A stretch of 43,124 nt of DNA, taken from Methylococcales bacterium (GTDB taxonomy: Bacteria > Pseudomonadota > Gammaproteobacteria > Methylococcales > Methylomonadaceae). The translations under genes and the position numbers were made by a program. The stretch covers positions 1 through 43,124 of the forward strand of contig JAUYBJ010000252.1 of NCBI GenBank assembly GCA_030693155.1, written 5' to 3'. Position 1 is the first letter of the stretch. Each line of letters opens with the position of its first letter. Shown in pieces: positions 6,921 to 15,869 of the stretch. Below the pieces are notes generated by a model. It saw nothing but the letters and a program-made list of their open reading frames with translations, was not told where the DNA came from and did not search any database.

Positions 6921-8117
6921 GTGCCTATTCAAAAAATCATCACCAAGGGCAAAGTCCCTGTGAAAATTTACACCGACGAGATTGATTCGGCGGCATTTCA
7001 ACAGCGTTATAACTTGTCGCAATTACCGTTTATTCACAGTCATATCGCGGTGATGCCTGATGTTCATGTCGGTAAAGGTGCGACGGTGGGTTCGGTAATT
7101 CCGACTAGCGGAGCGATTATTCCTGCGGCGGTCGGTGTCGATATTGGCTGTGGGATGAATGCGATGCGCTTGTCGATTAAAGCCTACGATTTGCCTGATA
7201 ATCTGCGCTCTCTGCGTTTGTTTATCGAAGAGGCGATACCTCTCGGTTTCAATATGCACAAACAAGACCGCGCAAAACAATCAACAGTAACGGGTTTGGC
7301 AGTCGGTTTGCACAGCATTTTAGGCAAGCATAAGAAAATTAATACCATGCAGAAAAAATCCTATGCAACGTGGGTGCGGCAACTCGGCACGCTGGGTGGC
7401 GGCAATCATTTTATCGAGTTGTGTCTGGATGAAAATGACGATGTGTGGGTAATGCTGCATTCAGGCAGTCGCGGTATCGGTAATGTCATCGGTGAGTATT
7501 TTATTAACTTGGCAAAAAAAGACATGGGGCAGCACCTGATTAATTTGCCTGATAAAGACTTGGCGTATTTCAGCGAAGGCGCGGCGCATTATGATGATTA
7601 TCTGGAAGCGGTCGGTTGGGCGCAAGATTACGCGCTGGCAAATCGCCGCGAGATGATGCTGTTGGTGTGTGAAGCGTTGCGCAAAAAATTACCTAAATTC
7701 GGTGTGACTAAAGAAGCTATTAACTGCCATCATAATTATGTGGCGCGGGAAGCGCATTTTGGTCAGTCGATATGGGTGACCCGCAAAGGCGCGATTCGTG
7801 CAGGTGAAGGCGAGTTAGGCATTATTCTGGGTAGTATGGGCGCGAAATCTTACATCGTGCGCGGCAAAGGCAATCCGCAATCATTTTGTTCGTGCTCACA
7901 TGGCGCGGGTCGGGTGATGAGTCGCAGTGCGGCAAAACAGCGGTTTGATAGCGATGATGTTCACGCGCAAACGCTGGGCGTGGAATGTCGCAAAGACAGC
8001 GGCGTGATTGATGAAATTCCAGCGGCTTATAAAGATATTGATAAGGTGATGGAGCATCAAAGCGATTTGGTGGAGGTGGTGCATACGCTTAAACAGGTGT
8101 TATGTATTAAAGGTTAG
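6921..8117 (+). CDS. rtcB: RNA-splicing ligase RtcB
   Basis: This protein of about 398 residues joins 2',3'-cyclic-phosphate or 3'-phosphate RNA ends to 5'-OH ends using GTP and Mn2+. Family motifs appear in order: MPDVHVGKGATVGSV, the metal-binding AVGVDIGCGM, GTLGGGNHFIEL, HSGSRGIGN, the histidine pair in NCHHNYV, and the SCSHGAGRVMSR motif with the guanylylated histidine. I chose GTG at 6921 because GGGAG lies 8 bases upstream and it fits the family N-terminus; an extension to 6861 reads into atypical sequence. No rtcA, rtcR or archease lies nearby, so the gene appears to stand alone. It probably acts in RNA repair or tRNA end healing. Confidence 0.93.
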   Translation: MPIQKIITKGKVPVKIYTDEIDSAAFQQRYNLSQLPFIHSHIAVMPDVHVGKGATVGSVIPTSGAIIPAAVGVDIGCGMNAMRLSIKAYDLPDNLRSLRLFIEEAIPLGFNMHKQDRAKQSTVTGLAVGLHSILGKHKKINTMQKKSYATWVRQLGTLGGGNHFIELCLDENDDVWVMLHSGSRGIGNVIGEYFINLAKKDMGQHLINLPDKDLAYFSEGAAHYDDYLEAVGWAQDYALANRREMMLLVCEALRKKLPKFGVTKEAINCHHNYVAREAHFGQSIWVTRKGAIRAGEGELGIILGSMGAKSYIVRGKGNPQSFCSCSHGAGRVMSRSAAKQRFDSDDVHAQTLGVECRKDSGVIDEIPAAYKDIDKVMEHQSDLVEVVHTLKQVLCIKG

Positions 8118-8223
8118 TTTAATTCAGTTTCCACAAACCAGTGGCATCTGTGAGCGGATTCACAAGACCATCCTGCAAGAGTTTCTGCGTAGCTGAACAA
8201 AAAGTCGGCTAAAGCTAGAGCGT

Positions 8224-8320
8224 CGTCATTCCAGCAGGGATGCTGGAATCCAGTGCCAAGGATGGCATTATGTCGAACACATCCCTGTGACTGAATTCTC
8301 GCATCCCTGCCAGAATGACG
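8224..8320. repeat. Inverted-repeat element (REP/MITE-like)
   Basis: The ends CGTCATTCCAGCAGGGATG (8224-8242) and CATCCCTGCCAGAATGACG (8302-8320) are inverted copies matching at 17 of 19 positions. The left arm continues into its own small stem, CCAGCAGGGATGCTGG. This CGTCATTCC type is a common bacterial intergenic repeat. It fills most of the gap between rtcB and the converging methyltransferase gene. Confidence 0.7.
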
Positions 8321-8374
8321 TGTTTTAATACATTCGAATTTATTACGATGAACTTATTGAGTAACTCAGGTTTA

Positions 8375-8971
8375 TCAGTCCTTTTGTAAAACCAGTAAAC
8401 GATTGTTCGCGGGCATGGCATTATCACTGATTAAGTGTAAGCCGCTGGCGGTTGCTAACAACAGGATGTCTTCAAAATGCCTGATGCCGCTCAAGCTATT
8501 TTGGCTTTTAAGTGATTGATCGAATCGGGCATTGCTGTCGCTGGTATAAGTGCCGTGGTAGTTAAATGGGTCATAAATACAAACAACAGCCTTGGGATTA
8601 AGATACTCAGCCAGATGCTTAAACAATATCTGTACTTCATCCCAGCTCATAATATGCAGCGTATTGGCGGTAAATAATGCGTCAATTGTGTTGCATGGCC
8701 ACACTGCGTCGGTGACATCCAGCGTTATTGCAGGTTTTAGATTGGGCAAGCGCGTTTCTTCCAGCCACAAACCGATACCATGAATATTGTCAGCTCTGTC
8801 GGTAGGTTGCCATTCAATATGCGGCAGGTGTCTGGCAAAATGACAGGCGTGTTGCCCTGTGCCGCTACCGATTTCCCAGACGGTGGTGGGATGACAGAAA
8901 ACGGTGCTAATCATCTGTAAAATCGAGTCTTTATTATTCTCGCAGGCTTGAGAAAACGGTTTGTGTGTCAT
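8375..8971 (-). CDS. DUF938 SAM-dependent methyltransferase
   Basis: This 198-residue class I methyltransferase-like protein has motif I as VWEIGSGTGQHACHFAR (about 31-47). An acidic residue in WQPTDRADN and the segment DALFTANTLHIMSW follow at the post-I and motif IV positions. The motif set and overall length match DUF938, a family of unassigned methyltransferases. The substrate is unknown. The gene converges with rtcB and is divergent from the FemAB-like gene, 52 bp away. An MTHKPFSQACENNKD start is normal for the family. Confidence 0.85.
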   Translation of the reverse strand: MTHKPFSQACENNKDSILQMISTVFCHPTTVWEIGSGTGQHACHFARHLPHIEWQPTDRADNIHGIGLWLEETRLPNLKPAITLDVTDAVWPCNTIDALFTANTLHIMSWDEVQILFKHLAEYLNPKAVVCIYDPFNYHGTYTSDSNARFDQSLKSQNSLSGIRHFEDILLLATASGLHLISDNAMPANNRLLVLQKD

Positions 8972-9023
8972 GGATTTGCTGGATTGATGCTATTCTGAGC
9001 TTTTAACTGTACTGGTTTTAAAA

Positions 9024-10154
9024 ATGGAAGTAAAACAAATCCATAGTATGGCTGAGGTTGATGGTGCGGTCTGGAATCGCCTTGCGGGTCACGCTTACCC
9101 TTTTTTGCGGCATGAGTTTTTATTGGCATTGGAGCAAAGCGGTTCGGTGTGTGCGCAAACGGGTTGGATACCTGCGCATTTGCTGGTGATGAACGCCGAT
9201 GAATTGGTCGCCTTAATGCCCTTGTATCTTAAGCAGCATTCGTGGGGTGAATATGTGTTCGATCACCAGTGGGCAGCGGCTTATCAGCAACATGGGCTGG
9301 ATTATTATCCAAAATGGTTGACGGCGATTCCGCTTACACCGTGTCAGGGCAGTCGTGTCGTTATGCAAGAGGCTATCGACCCGCTGGAAGTCATGCGCAC
9401 GGTGCTGGAATTTATCAAACAGCGTTCAGAACAACTGGATATTTCTTCGTGGCATTGTTTGTTTCCTGAATTGCAACAGCTTGAACAGTTGCGCTCATTG
9501 GGTTTAGCCATTCGTGAGGGTGTGCAGTTTCACTGGTTTAATCGGGATTATCGTGATTTCAATGATTTTCTGTCTACGTTAAACGCCAGTAAACGCAAAA
9601 TGCTGAAACGTGAACGCCGCCGCGTCAGTGAACAGGGTGTTAGTTTATTGCGTATCGCAGGCAATGAGGTCAGTGACCAGCAATGGCAGGTATTTTTTCA
9701 GTTTTACGCACTGACCTATATAAAAAAAGGCGGGCAGCCGTATTTGAATCTGGCGTTTTTTCAGCAAATAGCGGCAACTATGGGTGAGCAATTACTGATG
9801 GTTATAGCAATGAAAGACGGCAAACCTGTTGCGGCGGCATTAAGTTTTATCGGCGCAGATACCTTGTATGGTCGCTATTGGGGTTGTTACGAAGACTATA
9901 ACAGTCTGCATTTTGAAACCTGCTATTACCAAGGGCTGGACTATTGTATTGAACACGGTTTACAGCGGTTTGATTCAGGTGCGCAGGGCGAGCATAAAAT
10001 TGCGCGTGGTTTTGAACCCATCACCACTTATTCTGGGCATTGGATTAAAGATGCTCAATTTGCAAAAGCGATTGAGCTGTTTTTAATCAGAGAGCAACAA
10101 GCCATGCAACATTATAAACAGGATGCCGCTGCTTATCTGCCATTCAGACAGTAA
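9024..10154 (+). CDS. FemAB/GNAT-like acyltransferase, PF04339 family
   Basis: This 376-residue protein has an N-terminal segment containing FLRHEFLLALEQSGSV. The core has LNASKRKMLKRERRRV, and the C-terminal half contains SFIGADTLYGRYWGC, FETCYYQGLDYCIEHG and GAQGEHKIARGF. This pattern is that of the peptidogalycan-biosynthesis-like proteins (COG3146), which share a FemAB/GNAT fold. Their acyl donor and acceptor are not established, so I make no functional claim beyond acyl or aminoacyl transfer. It is preceded by a short divergent intergenic region and followed by a DUF188 remnant. It looks intact. Confidence 0.85.
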   Translation: MEVKQIHSMAEVDGAVWNRLAGHAYPFLRHEFLLALEQSGSVCAQTGWIPAHLLVMNADELVALMPLYLKQHSWGEYVFDHQWAAAYQQHGLDYYPKWLTAIPLTPCQGSRVVMQEAIDPLEVMRTVLEFIKQRSEQLDISSWHCLFPELQQLEQLRSLGLAIREGVQFHWFNRDYRDFNDFLSTLNASKRKMLKRERRRVSEQGVSLLRIAGNEVSDQQWQVFFQFYALTYIKKGGQPYLNLAFFQQIAATMGEQLLMVIAMKDGKPVAAALSFIGADTLYGRYWGCYEDYNSLHFETCYYQGLDYCIEHGLQRFDSGAQGEHKIARGFEPITTYSGHWIKDAQFAKAIELFLIREQQAMQHYKQDAAAYLPFRQ

Positions 10155-10212
10155 ACCAAGTGTAACCCTGTTCTACCCATTGACGCTATCAAACTAAGGA
10201 TGATAGTAAACG

Positions 10213-10260
10213 ATGCAAATATGGGTTGATGCCAACGCTTGCCCGAAAACGGTTTGCTGA
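10213..10260 (+). pseudogene. DUF188 (YaiI/YqxD) N-terminal remnant
   Basis: ATG at 10213 encodes MQIWVDANACPKTVC and then TGA. The first 12 residues match the highly conserved beginning of YaiI/YqxD proteins (MxIWVDADACPxxIK), after which similarity stops. The body of about 150 residues is absent, and recQ begins within about 90 bp. An AAGGA sequence lies upstream at some distance. It looks like the stump of a deleted gene. Confidence 0.6.
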
Positions 10261-10350
10261 AAACGCCTGTTTTCGCTTATGCTCAAACAGATTTATTCCA
10301 GCCTACAAATGCAGCATGGATTACTCCCTCTCTATGACACGATGGTTTTT

Positions 10351-12492
10351 ATGACAGTGAACAACGCGCCTCTCGATGTATTAAAAACAGTTTTTGGCTA
10401 CGATAGTTTTCGTGGGCAACAGCAAGCGGCGATTGAATACGTTATTGCGGGGCAGGATGCGCTGGTGCTGATGCCGACGGGCGGCGGTAAGTCGTTGTGT
10501 TATCAGATTCCTGCGCTGGTGCGTGAGGGGGTGGGGATTGTGATTTCGCCGTTGATTGCGTTGATGCAGGATCAGGTCAGTGCGTTATTGCAGTTGGGGG
10601 TGAAAGCGGCGTTTCTTAATTCCACGCTGACGATGGAGCAGGCGCGGGGCATTGAACAGCAGTTGCTGAATAATGAGCTGGATTTGCTGTATATCGCGCC
10701 CGAACGTTTATCTGCACCGCGTACCTTAGAATTATTCAGCCGCATTAAGGTGTCTCTGTTTGCCATAGATGAAGCGCATTGTGTATCGCAATGGGGGCAT
10801 GATTTTCGTGCCGATTATTTGCAGTTGTCGATATTGCATGAACGTTTTCCGACCATTCCCCGTATCGCGCTCACTGCTACCGCCGACGAAAAAACCCGCC
10901 AAGAAATTATTGTCCGTTTAAAACTGGAACACGCACCACTATATTTAAGCGGTTTTGATCGTCCCAATATTCGCTACGCGATTGTGCAGAAACAAAATCC
11001 ACGGCAGCAATTGCTGGATTTTATGCGCACGCATCATCACGGTGATGCAGGGATTGTCTATTGTTTATCGCGTAAAAAAGTGGAAGAAACCGCAGAGTGG
11101 CTGCGCAATCAGGGCGTTAATGCGTTGCCGTATCATGCGGGTATGAACAGTAATGACCGCCAGAAAAATCAACAAACTTTTTTACGGCAGGACAGTATTG
11201 TTATCGTTGCCACGATTGCGTTTGGTATGGGGATTGATAAGCCGAATGTGCGTTTTGTTGCCCATTTGGATATACCGAAAAGCGTCGAAGCCTATTATCA
11301 GGAAACAGGCAGGGCAGGGCGTGATGGTTTGCCTGCCGATGCGTGGATGACTTATGGTTTACAGGACGTGGTGATGTTGAAGCGGATGTTGTCGGGTTCG
11401 GATGCCGATGAAGCACACAAACGCTTGGAACTGCATAAACTGGATGCAATGTTGGCGTTATGTGAACAGGTGCATTGTCGGCGGCAAACCTTATTAGGGT
11501 ATTTTGGCGACCTGTTAGAACAGCCGTGCGGCAATTGCGATACTTGCCTTGAACCTGTACAAACGTGGGATGGCACCATCGCCGCGCAACAAGCGTTATC
11601 GTGTGTTTATCGAACAGGTTCGCGTTTTGGCGTGCATTATTTAATTGATGTGTTACTGGGCAAGCAAAATGAACGCATCATCAACGCGAATCATCATCAG
11701 CAATCGACTTTCGGCATCGGCAAAGACGTGGATGAGCAACAATGGCATTCGGTGTTTCGGCAATTGGTGGCGCGGGGGTTGGTCGGGGTTAATTTTGACC
11801 AGTTCGGCGCGTTGAATTTGATTGAAGCCAGTCGTCCGATTTTGCGCGGCGAACAGCAATTGATGTTACGCAAAGATATTAAGCAGGAAAAAAGCAAACG
11901 CGGTAAAAAAATAGCAGGCGTGGCGCGTAGCCGTGAAGAAGGGCAGGCGTTGTTATGGGAAGCATTACGCGCGAAACGTCGGGAAATTGCCGACGAGCAA
12001 CAAGTGCCGCCTTATGTTATTTTCCACGATGCCACGTTGATGGCTATGATGGAAAAGAAACCTGCCACGCTGGAACAACTGGCGCAATTATCAGGCGTAG
12101 GACAGCGCAAACTGGATTTATACGGCGAGCAGTTTTTAGCCATTATTCAGGCGTTTTTTGGTGATACTTCGGGGTTTACCAGCACCGTTGCCGAATCATT
12201 ACGCTTATTCAGATTGGGTGTGAGTGTGCAGAAAATCGCCGAAACACGCGAGTTGAAAGATGCCACGATTTACGGGCATTTAGCCGAAGCAATTGCTCAA
12301 GGCTTGCTGAATTTAAACGCTGTGCTTGATTTATCTGAACCCGAAATCAAACAAATAGAAGCCAGTATTCTGGCTCTGCTCGATGAACAACAAACCAGTT
12401 TGAAGCCCGTGTATGAGCAGTTTGAGGAAGCGTATAACTATGGCATTTTGCGCTGTGTGCAAGCGGCGTTGCAGCATCAAATTGAATCGTAA
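10351..12492 (+). CDS. recQ: ATP-dependent DNA helicase RecQ
   Basis: This 3'-5' superfamily 2 helicase of about 713 residues acts in recombination and replication repair. Visible motifs are motif 0 ([10 protein letters not shown]), Walker A in [16 protein letters not shown], the DEAH box in [26 protein letters not shown], motif [12 protein letters not shown], the RQC zinc cysteines ([17 protein letters not shown] to CGNCDTC), an RQC winged helix, an HRDC domain ([19 protein letters not shown]), and a C-terminal helix-turn-helix found in long RecQ proteins. I prefer the ATG at 10351, giving [17 protein letters not shown]; 10342 is an alternative, and the frame stays open back to 10279. No clear ribosome site decides it. 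Confidence 0.95.
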   Translation: MTVNNAPLDVLKTVFGYDSFRGQQQAAIEYVIAGQDALVLMPTGGGKSLCYQIPALVREGVGIVISPLIALMQDQVSALLQLGVKAAFLNSTLTMEQARGIEQQLLNNELDLLYIAPERLSAPRTLELFSRIKVSLFAIDEAHCVSQWGHDFRADYLQLSILHERFPTIPRIALTATADEKTRQEIIVRLKLEHAPLYLSGFDRPNIRYAIVQKQNPRQQLLDFMRTHHHGDAGIVYCLSRKKVEETAEWLRNQGVNALPYHAGMNSNDRQKNQQTFLRQDSIVIVATIAFGMGIDKPNVRFVAHLDIPKSVEAYYQETGRAGRDGLPADAWMTYGLQDVVMLKRMLSGSDADEAHKRLELHKLDAMLALCEQVHCRRQTLLGYFGDLLEQPCGNCDTCLEPVQTWDGTIAAQQALSCVYRTGSRFGVHYLIDVLLGKQNERIINANHHQQSTFGIGKDVDEQQWHSVFRQLVARGLVGVNFDQFGALNLIEASRPILRGEQQLMLRKDIKQEKSKRGKKIAGVARSREEGQALLWEALRAKRREIADEQQVPPYVIFHDATLMAMMEKKPATLEQLAQLSGVGQRKLDLYGEQFLAIIQAFFGDTSGFTSTVAESLRLFRLGVSVQKIAETRELKDATIYGHLAEAIAQGLLNLNAVLDLSEPEIKQIEASILALLDEQQTSLKPVYEQFEEAYNYGILRCVQAALQHQIES

Positions 12493-12517
12493 CTGGTGAT
12501 AAGCACAAGAAATTATT

Positions 12518-12713
12518 GTCCACGAAAAGCACGAAAGTTAGGTAGGGTGGGCATCGCCCACCTTTTACCACGCGCAAACATGATGACATATTGATGTTTG
12601 TGTCTACGTTGTTTTGGTGGGCAATGTCCACCCTACTCACTGCCTCCAAAACGTGTTTTGGACTCCTGATGACAGATGTTGATTTTTTCGTGTCTTTCGT
12701 GCTTTTCGTGGAC
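12518..12713. repeat. Nested inverted-repeat element with perfect 19-bp ends
   Basis: GTCCACGAAAAGCACGAAA (12518-12536) is repeated exactly in inverse at 12695-12713. Inside lie two further hairpins built from the dispersed GGGTGGGC repeat, at about 12541-12563 and 12618-12636. The element occupies the whole space between the converging recQ and reductase genes. It has no coding potential and could act as a bidirectional terminator. Confidence 0.75.
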
Positions 12714-12732
12714 TATGGCTTTTTCATGCGTA

Positions 12733-13758
12733 TTAAGCAAAGCGTTCACAAAAAATCCTTTCTGGATTAATACCCGCGTCTACTGCGATATGGGTTGCCG
12801 CTTCCACTAATAACGGCGGCCCGCATAAAAACACATCGGGCAACACGTCGGCAGTTGCTAAATAAGCGCGTAACGTATCGGCAGGTGTGCCGCAAAAACC
12901 CGTCCACGTTGCAGAGGGTTTCCAGACACAAATCTCTATTTTAAGTTGTGGAATGGCTTGCTCCAACGCGGCTAATTCATCCTGACAAAAAATCTCCTGT
13001 TCATTGTTCACGCCTAAAAATAACTGCGTGGGATGATCTTCGCCCCAGTCTGCCATGCGTTGCAAGATGGATAAAAACGGCGCGAGTCCTGTGCCGCCTG
13101 CTACAAAACAGCGTGGGGCTAAACTTTGTTCTTGCACACCGAATGTACCCGATGCGGCTGATACTTGTATGCGTTGCCCAGCTTTAGCTGTTTCTTTTAA
13201 ATAGCTTGAAAACTGTCCAAGCGGTTGTAGACGAATTAAAAATTCTAATCTGCCCGCCCAGTTGGGTGTGTTGGCGATAGAGTACGCGCGTTTTAAATCC
13301 AGTTCAGGTACTTCTAATTCTACAAATTGCCCTGGTTCAAATTCAAATGCGATACCGTGTTCTGGATCAGGCAATAATTGCAACACCAAGCGCGTGGTGC
13401 GTTCCGCTATCAGTTCTACGCTGATAATTTCAGCATCACGCAGTGCGTTTTCCGCACTTTGAATTTGCGAGGCGTTGTAAGGTGCGGTAATGTGTAAATC
13501 GCTGTGTGGGTGAGTACGACAGACGAGAATATCGCCGTGTTCACGCGCATTTTCAGGTAATAATGACGGGCTGTAACGGTTTAAATGATAGTCGCCTTGC
13601 GTGCAACGCCCCAAACACGAGCCGCAACTGCCTACTTTGCATAAGGCAGGTAGAAAAAATCCCGCTTCTTCTGCGGCTTCCTGCACTGTTTGTTCTGGCT
13701 CACAAGTGAAGTCGATTTGCTGATTATCGTGGGTAGTCAGGGTGATGGCATAACTCAT
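12733..13758 (-). CDS. [2Fe-2S]/FAD NADH oxidoreductase, MmoC-like, probable Hcp electron donor
   Basis: This 341-residue protein has an N-terminal plant-type ferredoxin domain (CKVGSCGSCLGRC, with the last ligand in DILVCRTHP). A ferredoxin-reductase FAD domain (FEPGQFVELEVP, RAYSIANTP) and an NAD domain (VAGGTGLAPFLSIL, VFLCGPPLLVEAA, terminal FCERF) follow. This order and many residues match MmoC, the soluble methane monooxygenase reductase. E. coli Hcr, the usual Hcp partner, has its ferredoxin domain at the C-terminus. It lies 147 bp downstream of hcp on the same strand. I infer that it passes NADH electrons to Hcp, because no monooxygenase subunits are present. A longer upstream frame does not exist. 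Confidence 0.85.
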   Translation of the reverse strand: MSYAITLTTHDNQQIDFTCEPEQTVQEAAEEAGFFLPALCKVGSCGSCLGRCTQGDYHLNRYSPSLLPENAREHGDILVCRTHPHSDLHITAPYNASQIQSAENALRDAEIISVELIAERTTRLVLQLLPDPEHGIAFEFEPGQFVELEVPELDLKRAYSIANTPNWAGRLEFLIRLQPLGQFSSYLKETAKAGQRIQVSAASGTFGVQEQSLAPRCFVAGGTGLAPFLSILQRMADWGEDHPTQLFLGVNNEQEIFCQDELAALEQAIPQLKIEICVWKPSATWTGFCGTPADTLRAYLATADVLPDVFLCGPPLLVEAATHIAVDAGINPERIFCERFA

Positions 13759-13776
13759 GTTGTGTATCCGTGTTTT

Positions 13777-13894
13777 CTCGTTCCCACGCGCTGCGTGGGA
13801 ATGCCGTTGAGACCGCTCTGCGGTCTGTTAATTTCAAACAGAAGCACGGCGTGGCACGCCGTTACTGCATTCCCACGCGGTGCGTGGGAACGAG
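13777..13894. repeat. Dispersed palindromic repeat, GTTCCCACGC family, copy 1
   Basis: The 118-bp element begins CTCGTTCCCACGC and ends GCGTGGGAACGAG, with internal arms GAGACCGC/GCGGTCT and GGCGTG/CACGCC. It lies between hcp and the reductase gene without coding potential. Related copies are at 15619-15740 and, in part, at 18309-18350. If hcp and the reductase form one transcript, the element sits inside it as a large stem-loop. Confidence 0.8.
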
Positions 13895-13905
13895 TGTCGT
13901 CTGTT

Positions 13906-15567
13906 TTACGCTGCTTTATTCAACGCCATAGCTAAATCGTCAGCAGGTTCGCCATTGGCTCTGATGTCGAATTTTTCTACCAGAATGGCTAATACGCTGG
14001 GTGTTAAAAACGCGGGTAAGGTCGGGCCTAAATGAATGCCGCGTATGCCTAACGACAATAAACTTAATAATACCGCGACAGCTTTTTGTTCGAACCACGA
14101 AATCATTAATGATAACGGTAAATCATTTACGCCGCATTCAAATGCACCTGCCAACGCACTGGCAATTTGAATAGCGGAGTAAGCATCGTTACATTGCCCT
14201 ATGTCTAAAAGGCGCGGAATGCCGCCGATGTTGCCAAAATCATGCTCATGGAAACGGTATTTACCACAACCCAAAGTCATCACTACAGTATCCTTAGGTG
14301 CCATTTCAGCAACGTCGGTGTAATAGTTACGACCCGGTGCAGCACCATCACAACCGCCAATCAGGAAGAAATGTTTAATAGCGCCTGATTTAACGGCATC
14401 AATCACTTTATCCGCAACACCTAACACGGCGTGACGACCAAAACCAACGGTCAGGGTTCTTTCTGGTTCATCTTCTTGGAATCCCGCCAACGCTAGTGCG
14501 GCTTGAATCACAGGGGTAAAATCATCAGTAATATGACGCACACCTTGCCAACCCACAGGGCCTGCGGTGAAAATGCGTTGACGATATGACGCGGAAGGTT
14601 CAATCAAGCAGTTGGAGGTCATGACGATTGCCCCCGGAAACGCTGCAAAATCCGCGTTTTGGTTCTGCCACGCGCAGCCATAATTACCGACTAAATGCGG
14701 ATAAGCACGCAGTTTTGGATACGCGTGTGCAGGTAACAATTCACCGTGCGTATACACATTGATGCCTTTATCTTTGGTTTGTTCCAGTATCGTGTATAAA
14801 TCCTGTAAATCATGACCGCTGACTAAAATCGCTTTGCCTTTGACATGAGAAATCCGCGCATTCGCAGGTTCTTGTTGTCCGAAACGTCCTGTATTAGCGG
14901 CATCCAGCAATTCCATGACTTTCAGGTTGATCGCACCGACTTCTAAATTGCCAGTTAATAACTCGCCTGCATCAGTCGGATCATTGGCAAGAAAATCTAA
15001 TGCGCTTTCTAAACGGGCATATATTTCTTCATCTTCATAACCTAGGGCGTGAGCGTGATGCGCGTAAGCGGCTAAGCCTTTGATACCATAAATCATCATG
15101 GCACGCAGTCCGACAATATCCTCACCCACGGTATCGGCATCTTTATTCATTGCACCCAGTTTTGACTGAATCAATAATTCCGCTTGGGTGGTAGCAGGAA
15201 TCCATCCGGCTGCACCTGTTAAAATGTCGGGTGTAATGCCTTGTTCTTGCGCGGCGGCTTCGTATAAGGCTTTAACGCGGTCACGGTGTTGTGCGGCTTC
15301 CAGCACCAGATTGACAAAACGGCTGGCAGTAAAATTGACATTGGTTAAGGTGGTGAACAAACCGAACAAAATAAAACCATCGGCTGCGTTATCGGTTTTT
15401 CCTAACGCACGAGCGCGTTTGGCATATTGGGCGATGCCTTTAATGCCATACACCAATAAATCCTGTAAATCAGCGGTAGTGGAATCTTTACCACACACGC
15501 CTTTAGCGGTAGCGCAACCGTCGCCTGCTTCTGAGCGGGTAGTTTGTTCGCATTGATAACAAAACAT
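13906..15567 (-). CDS. hcp: Hybrid cluster protein Hcp (hydroxylamine / NO reductase)
   Basis: This 553-residue enzyme begins MFCYQCEQT and has N-terminal cysteines at 3, 6, 18 and 25. That spacing (C-x2-C-x11-C-x6-C) is the one seen in E. coli-type class II Hcp. The C-terminal half holds ligands of the hybrid 4Fe-2S-2O cluster: the His and Glu of VSGHDLQDL and [10 protein letters not shown], and the cysteines in [27 protein letters not shown] and DIGQCNDAY. Hcp reduces hydroxylamine in vitro and NO to N2O in vivo. AGGAG lies just upstream of the ATG. It is divergent from norR, consistent with control by NO. Confidence 0.95.
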   Translation of the reverse strand: MFCYQCEQTTRSEAGDGCATAKGVCGKDSTTADLQDLLVYGIKGIAQYAKRARALGKTDNAADGFILFGLFTTLTNVNFTASRFVNLVLEAAQHRDRVKALYEAAAQEQGITPDILTGAAGWIPATTQAELLIQSKLGAMNKDADTVGEDIVGLRAMMIYGIKGLAAYAHHAHALGYEDEEIYARLESALDFLANDPTDAGELLTGNLEVGAINLKVMELLDAANTGRFGQQEPANARISHVKGKAILVSGHDLQDLYTILEQTKDKGINVYTHGELLPAHAYPKLRAYPHLVGNYGCAWQNQNADFAAFPGAIVMTSNCLIEPSASYRQRIFTAGPVGWQGVRHITDDFTPVIQAALALAGFQEDEPERTLTVGFGRHAVLGVADKVIDAVKSGAIKHFFLIGGCDGAAPGRNYYTDVAEMAPKDTVVMTLGCGKYRFHEHDFGNIGGIPRLLDIGQCNDAYSAIQIASALAGAFECGVNDLPLSLMISWFEQKAVAVLLSLLSLGIRGIHLGPTLPAFLTPSVLAILVEKFDIRANGEPADDLAMALNKAA

Positions 15568-15618
15568 AAATAATCTCCTGAGTGAATATAATTAAGGACT
15601 GGCAGTCGTGGTGGTTAT

Positions 15619-15740
15619 CTCGTTCCCTCACGCCTGCATGGGAATGCAGTAGAGACGCGCCGCGTCTCGCACCGCAGCGCGGTGCAAAGTCATTCCCAGG
15701 CGGCGCATGGGAACGAGAAAATGCGCTGCGTGGGAACGAG
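15619..15740. repeat. Dispersed palindromic repeat, GTTCCCACGC family, copy 2
   Basis: It runs from CTCGTTCC to TGGGAACGAG, with inner stems GAGACGCG/CGCGTCTC and CACCGC/GCGGTG and a duplicated right end (GGGAACGAG appears twice). It lies in the hcp-norR intergenic region, inside the predicted 5' leader of hcp. It is more diverged than copy 1. Confidence 0.7.
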
Positions 15741-15760
15741 AAATACCTGATTATTTATAC

Positions 15761-15775
15761 GCATTTACCATGCCA
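15761..15775 (-). promoter_or_regulatory. Candidate sigma-54 promoter for hcp
   Basis: Read on the minus strand the sequence is TGGCAT-GGTAA-ATGCG. It keeps the essential GG and GC dinucleotides 10 bases apart, as in the -24/-12 consensus TGGCAC-N5-TTGC. It lies about 190 bp upstream of hcp and opposite norR, which encodes a sigma-54 activator. The leader would include repeat copy 2. Confidence 0.45.
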
Positions 15776-15817
15776 AGCCTACAAGCCTTATTCTATTGGG
15801 GTTATATAAAACAGATT

Positions 15818-15854
15818 GTTTAATTAACAACGGCTATAATGATGTCAAATTAAC
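15818..15854. promoter_or_regulatory. Two candidate NorR binding boxes
   Basis: GTTTAATTAAC (15818-15828) and GTCAAATTAAC (15844-15854) both fit the GT-N7-AC core described for NorR enhancers, 26 bp apart. They lie about 45-80 bp upstream of the predicted hcp -24 element and just before norR. TATAAT at 15835-15840 could be the norR -10, so occupancy might also autoregulate norR. The core is short and AT-rich, so chance matches are possible. Confidence 0.4.
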
Positions 15855-15869
15855 AACCGTGATGTGTTT

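Noticed and set aside
10279-10350. Longer RecQ start at 10279
   Set aside because: The extra residues ([14 protein letters not shown]) do not resemble RecQ N-termini and there is no ribosome site.
12733-13758. Reading the reductase as the true MmoC of soluble methane monooxygenase
   Set aside because: No mmoX, mmoY, mmoZ or mmoB is nearby, and linkage to hcp and norR gives a better explanation.
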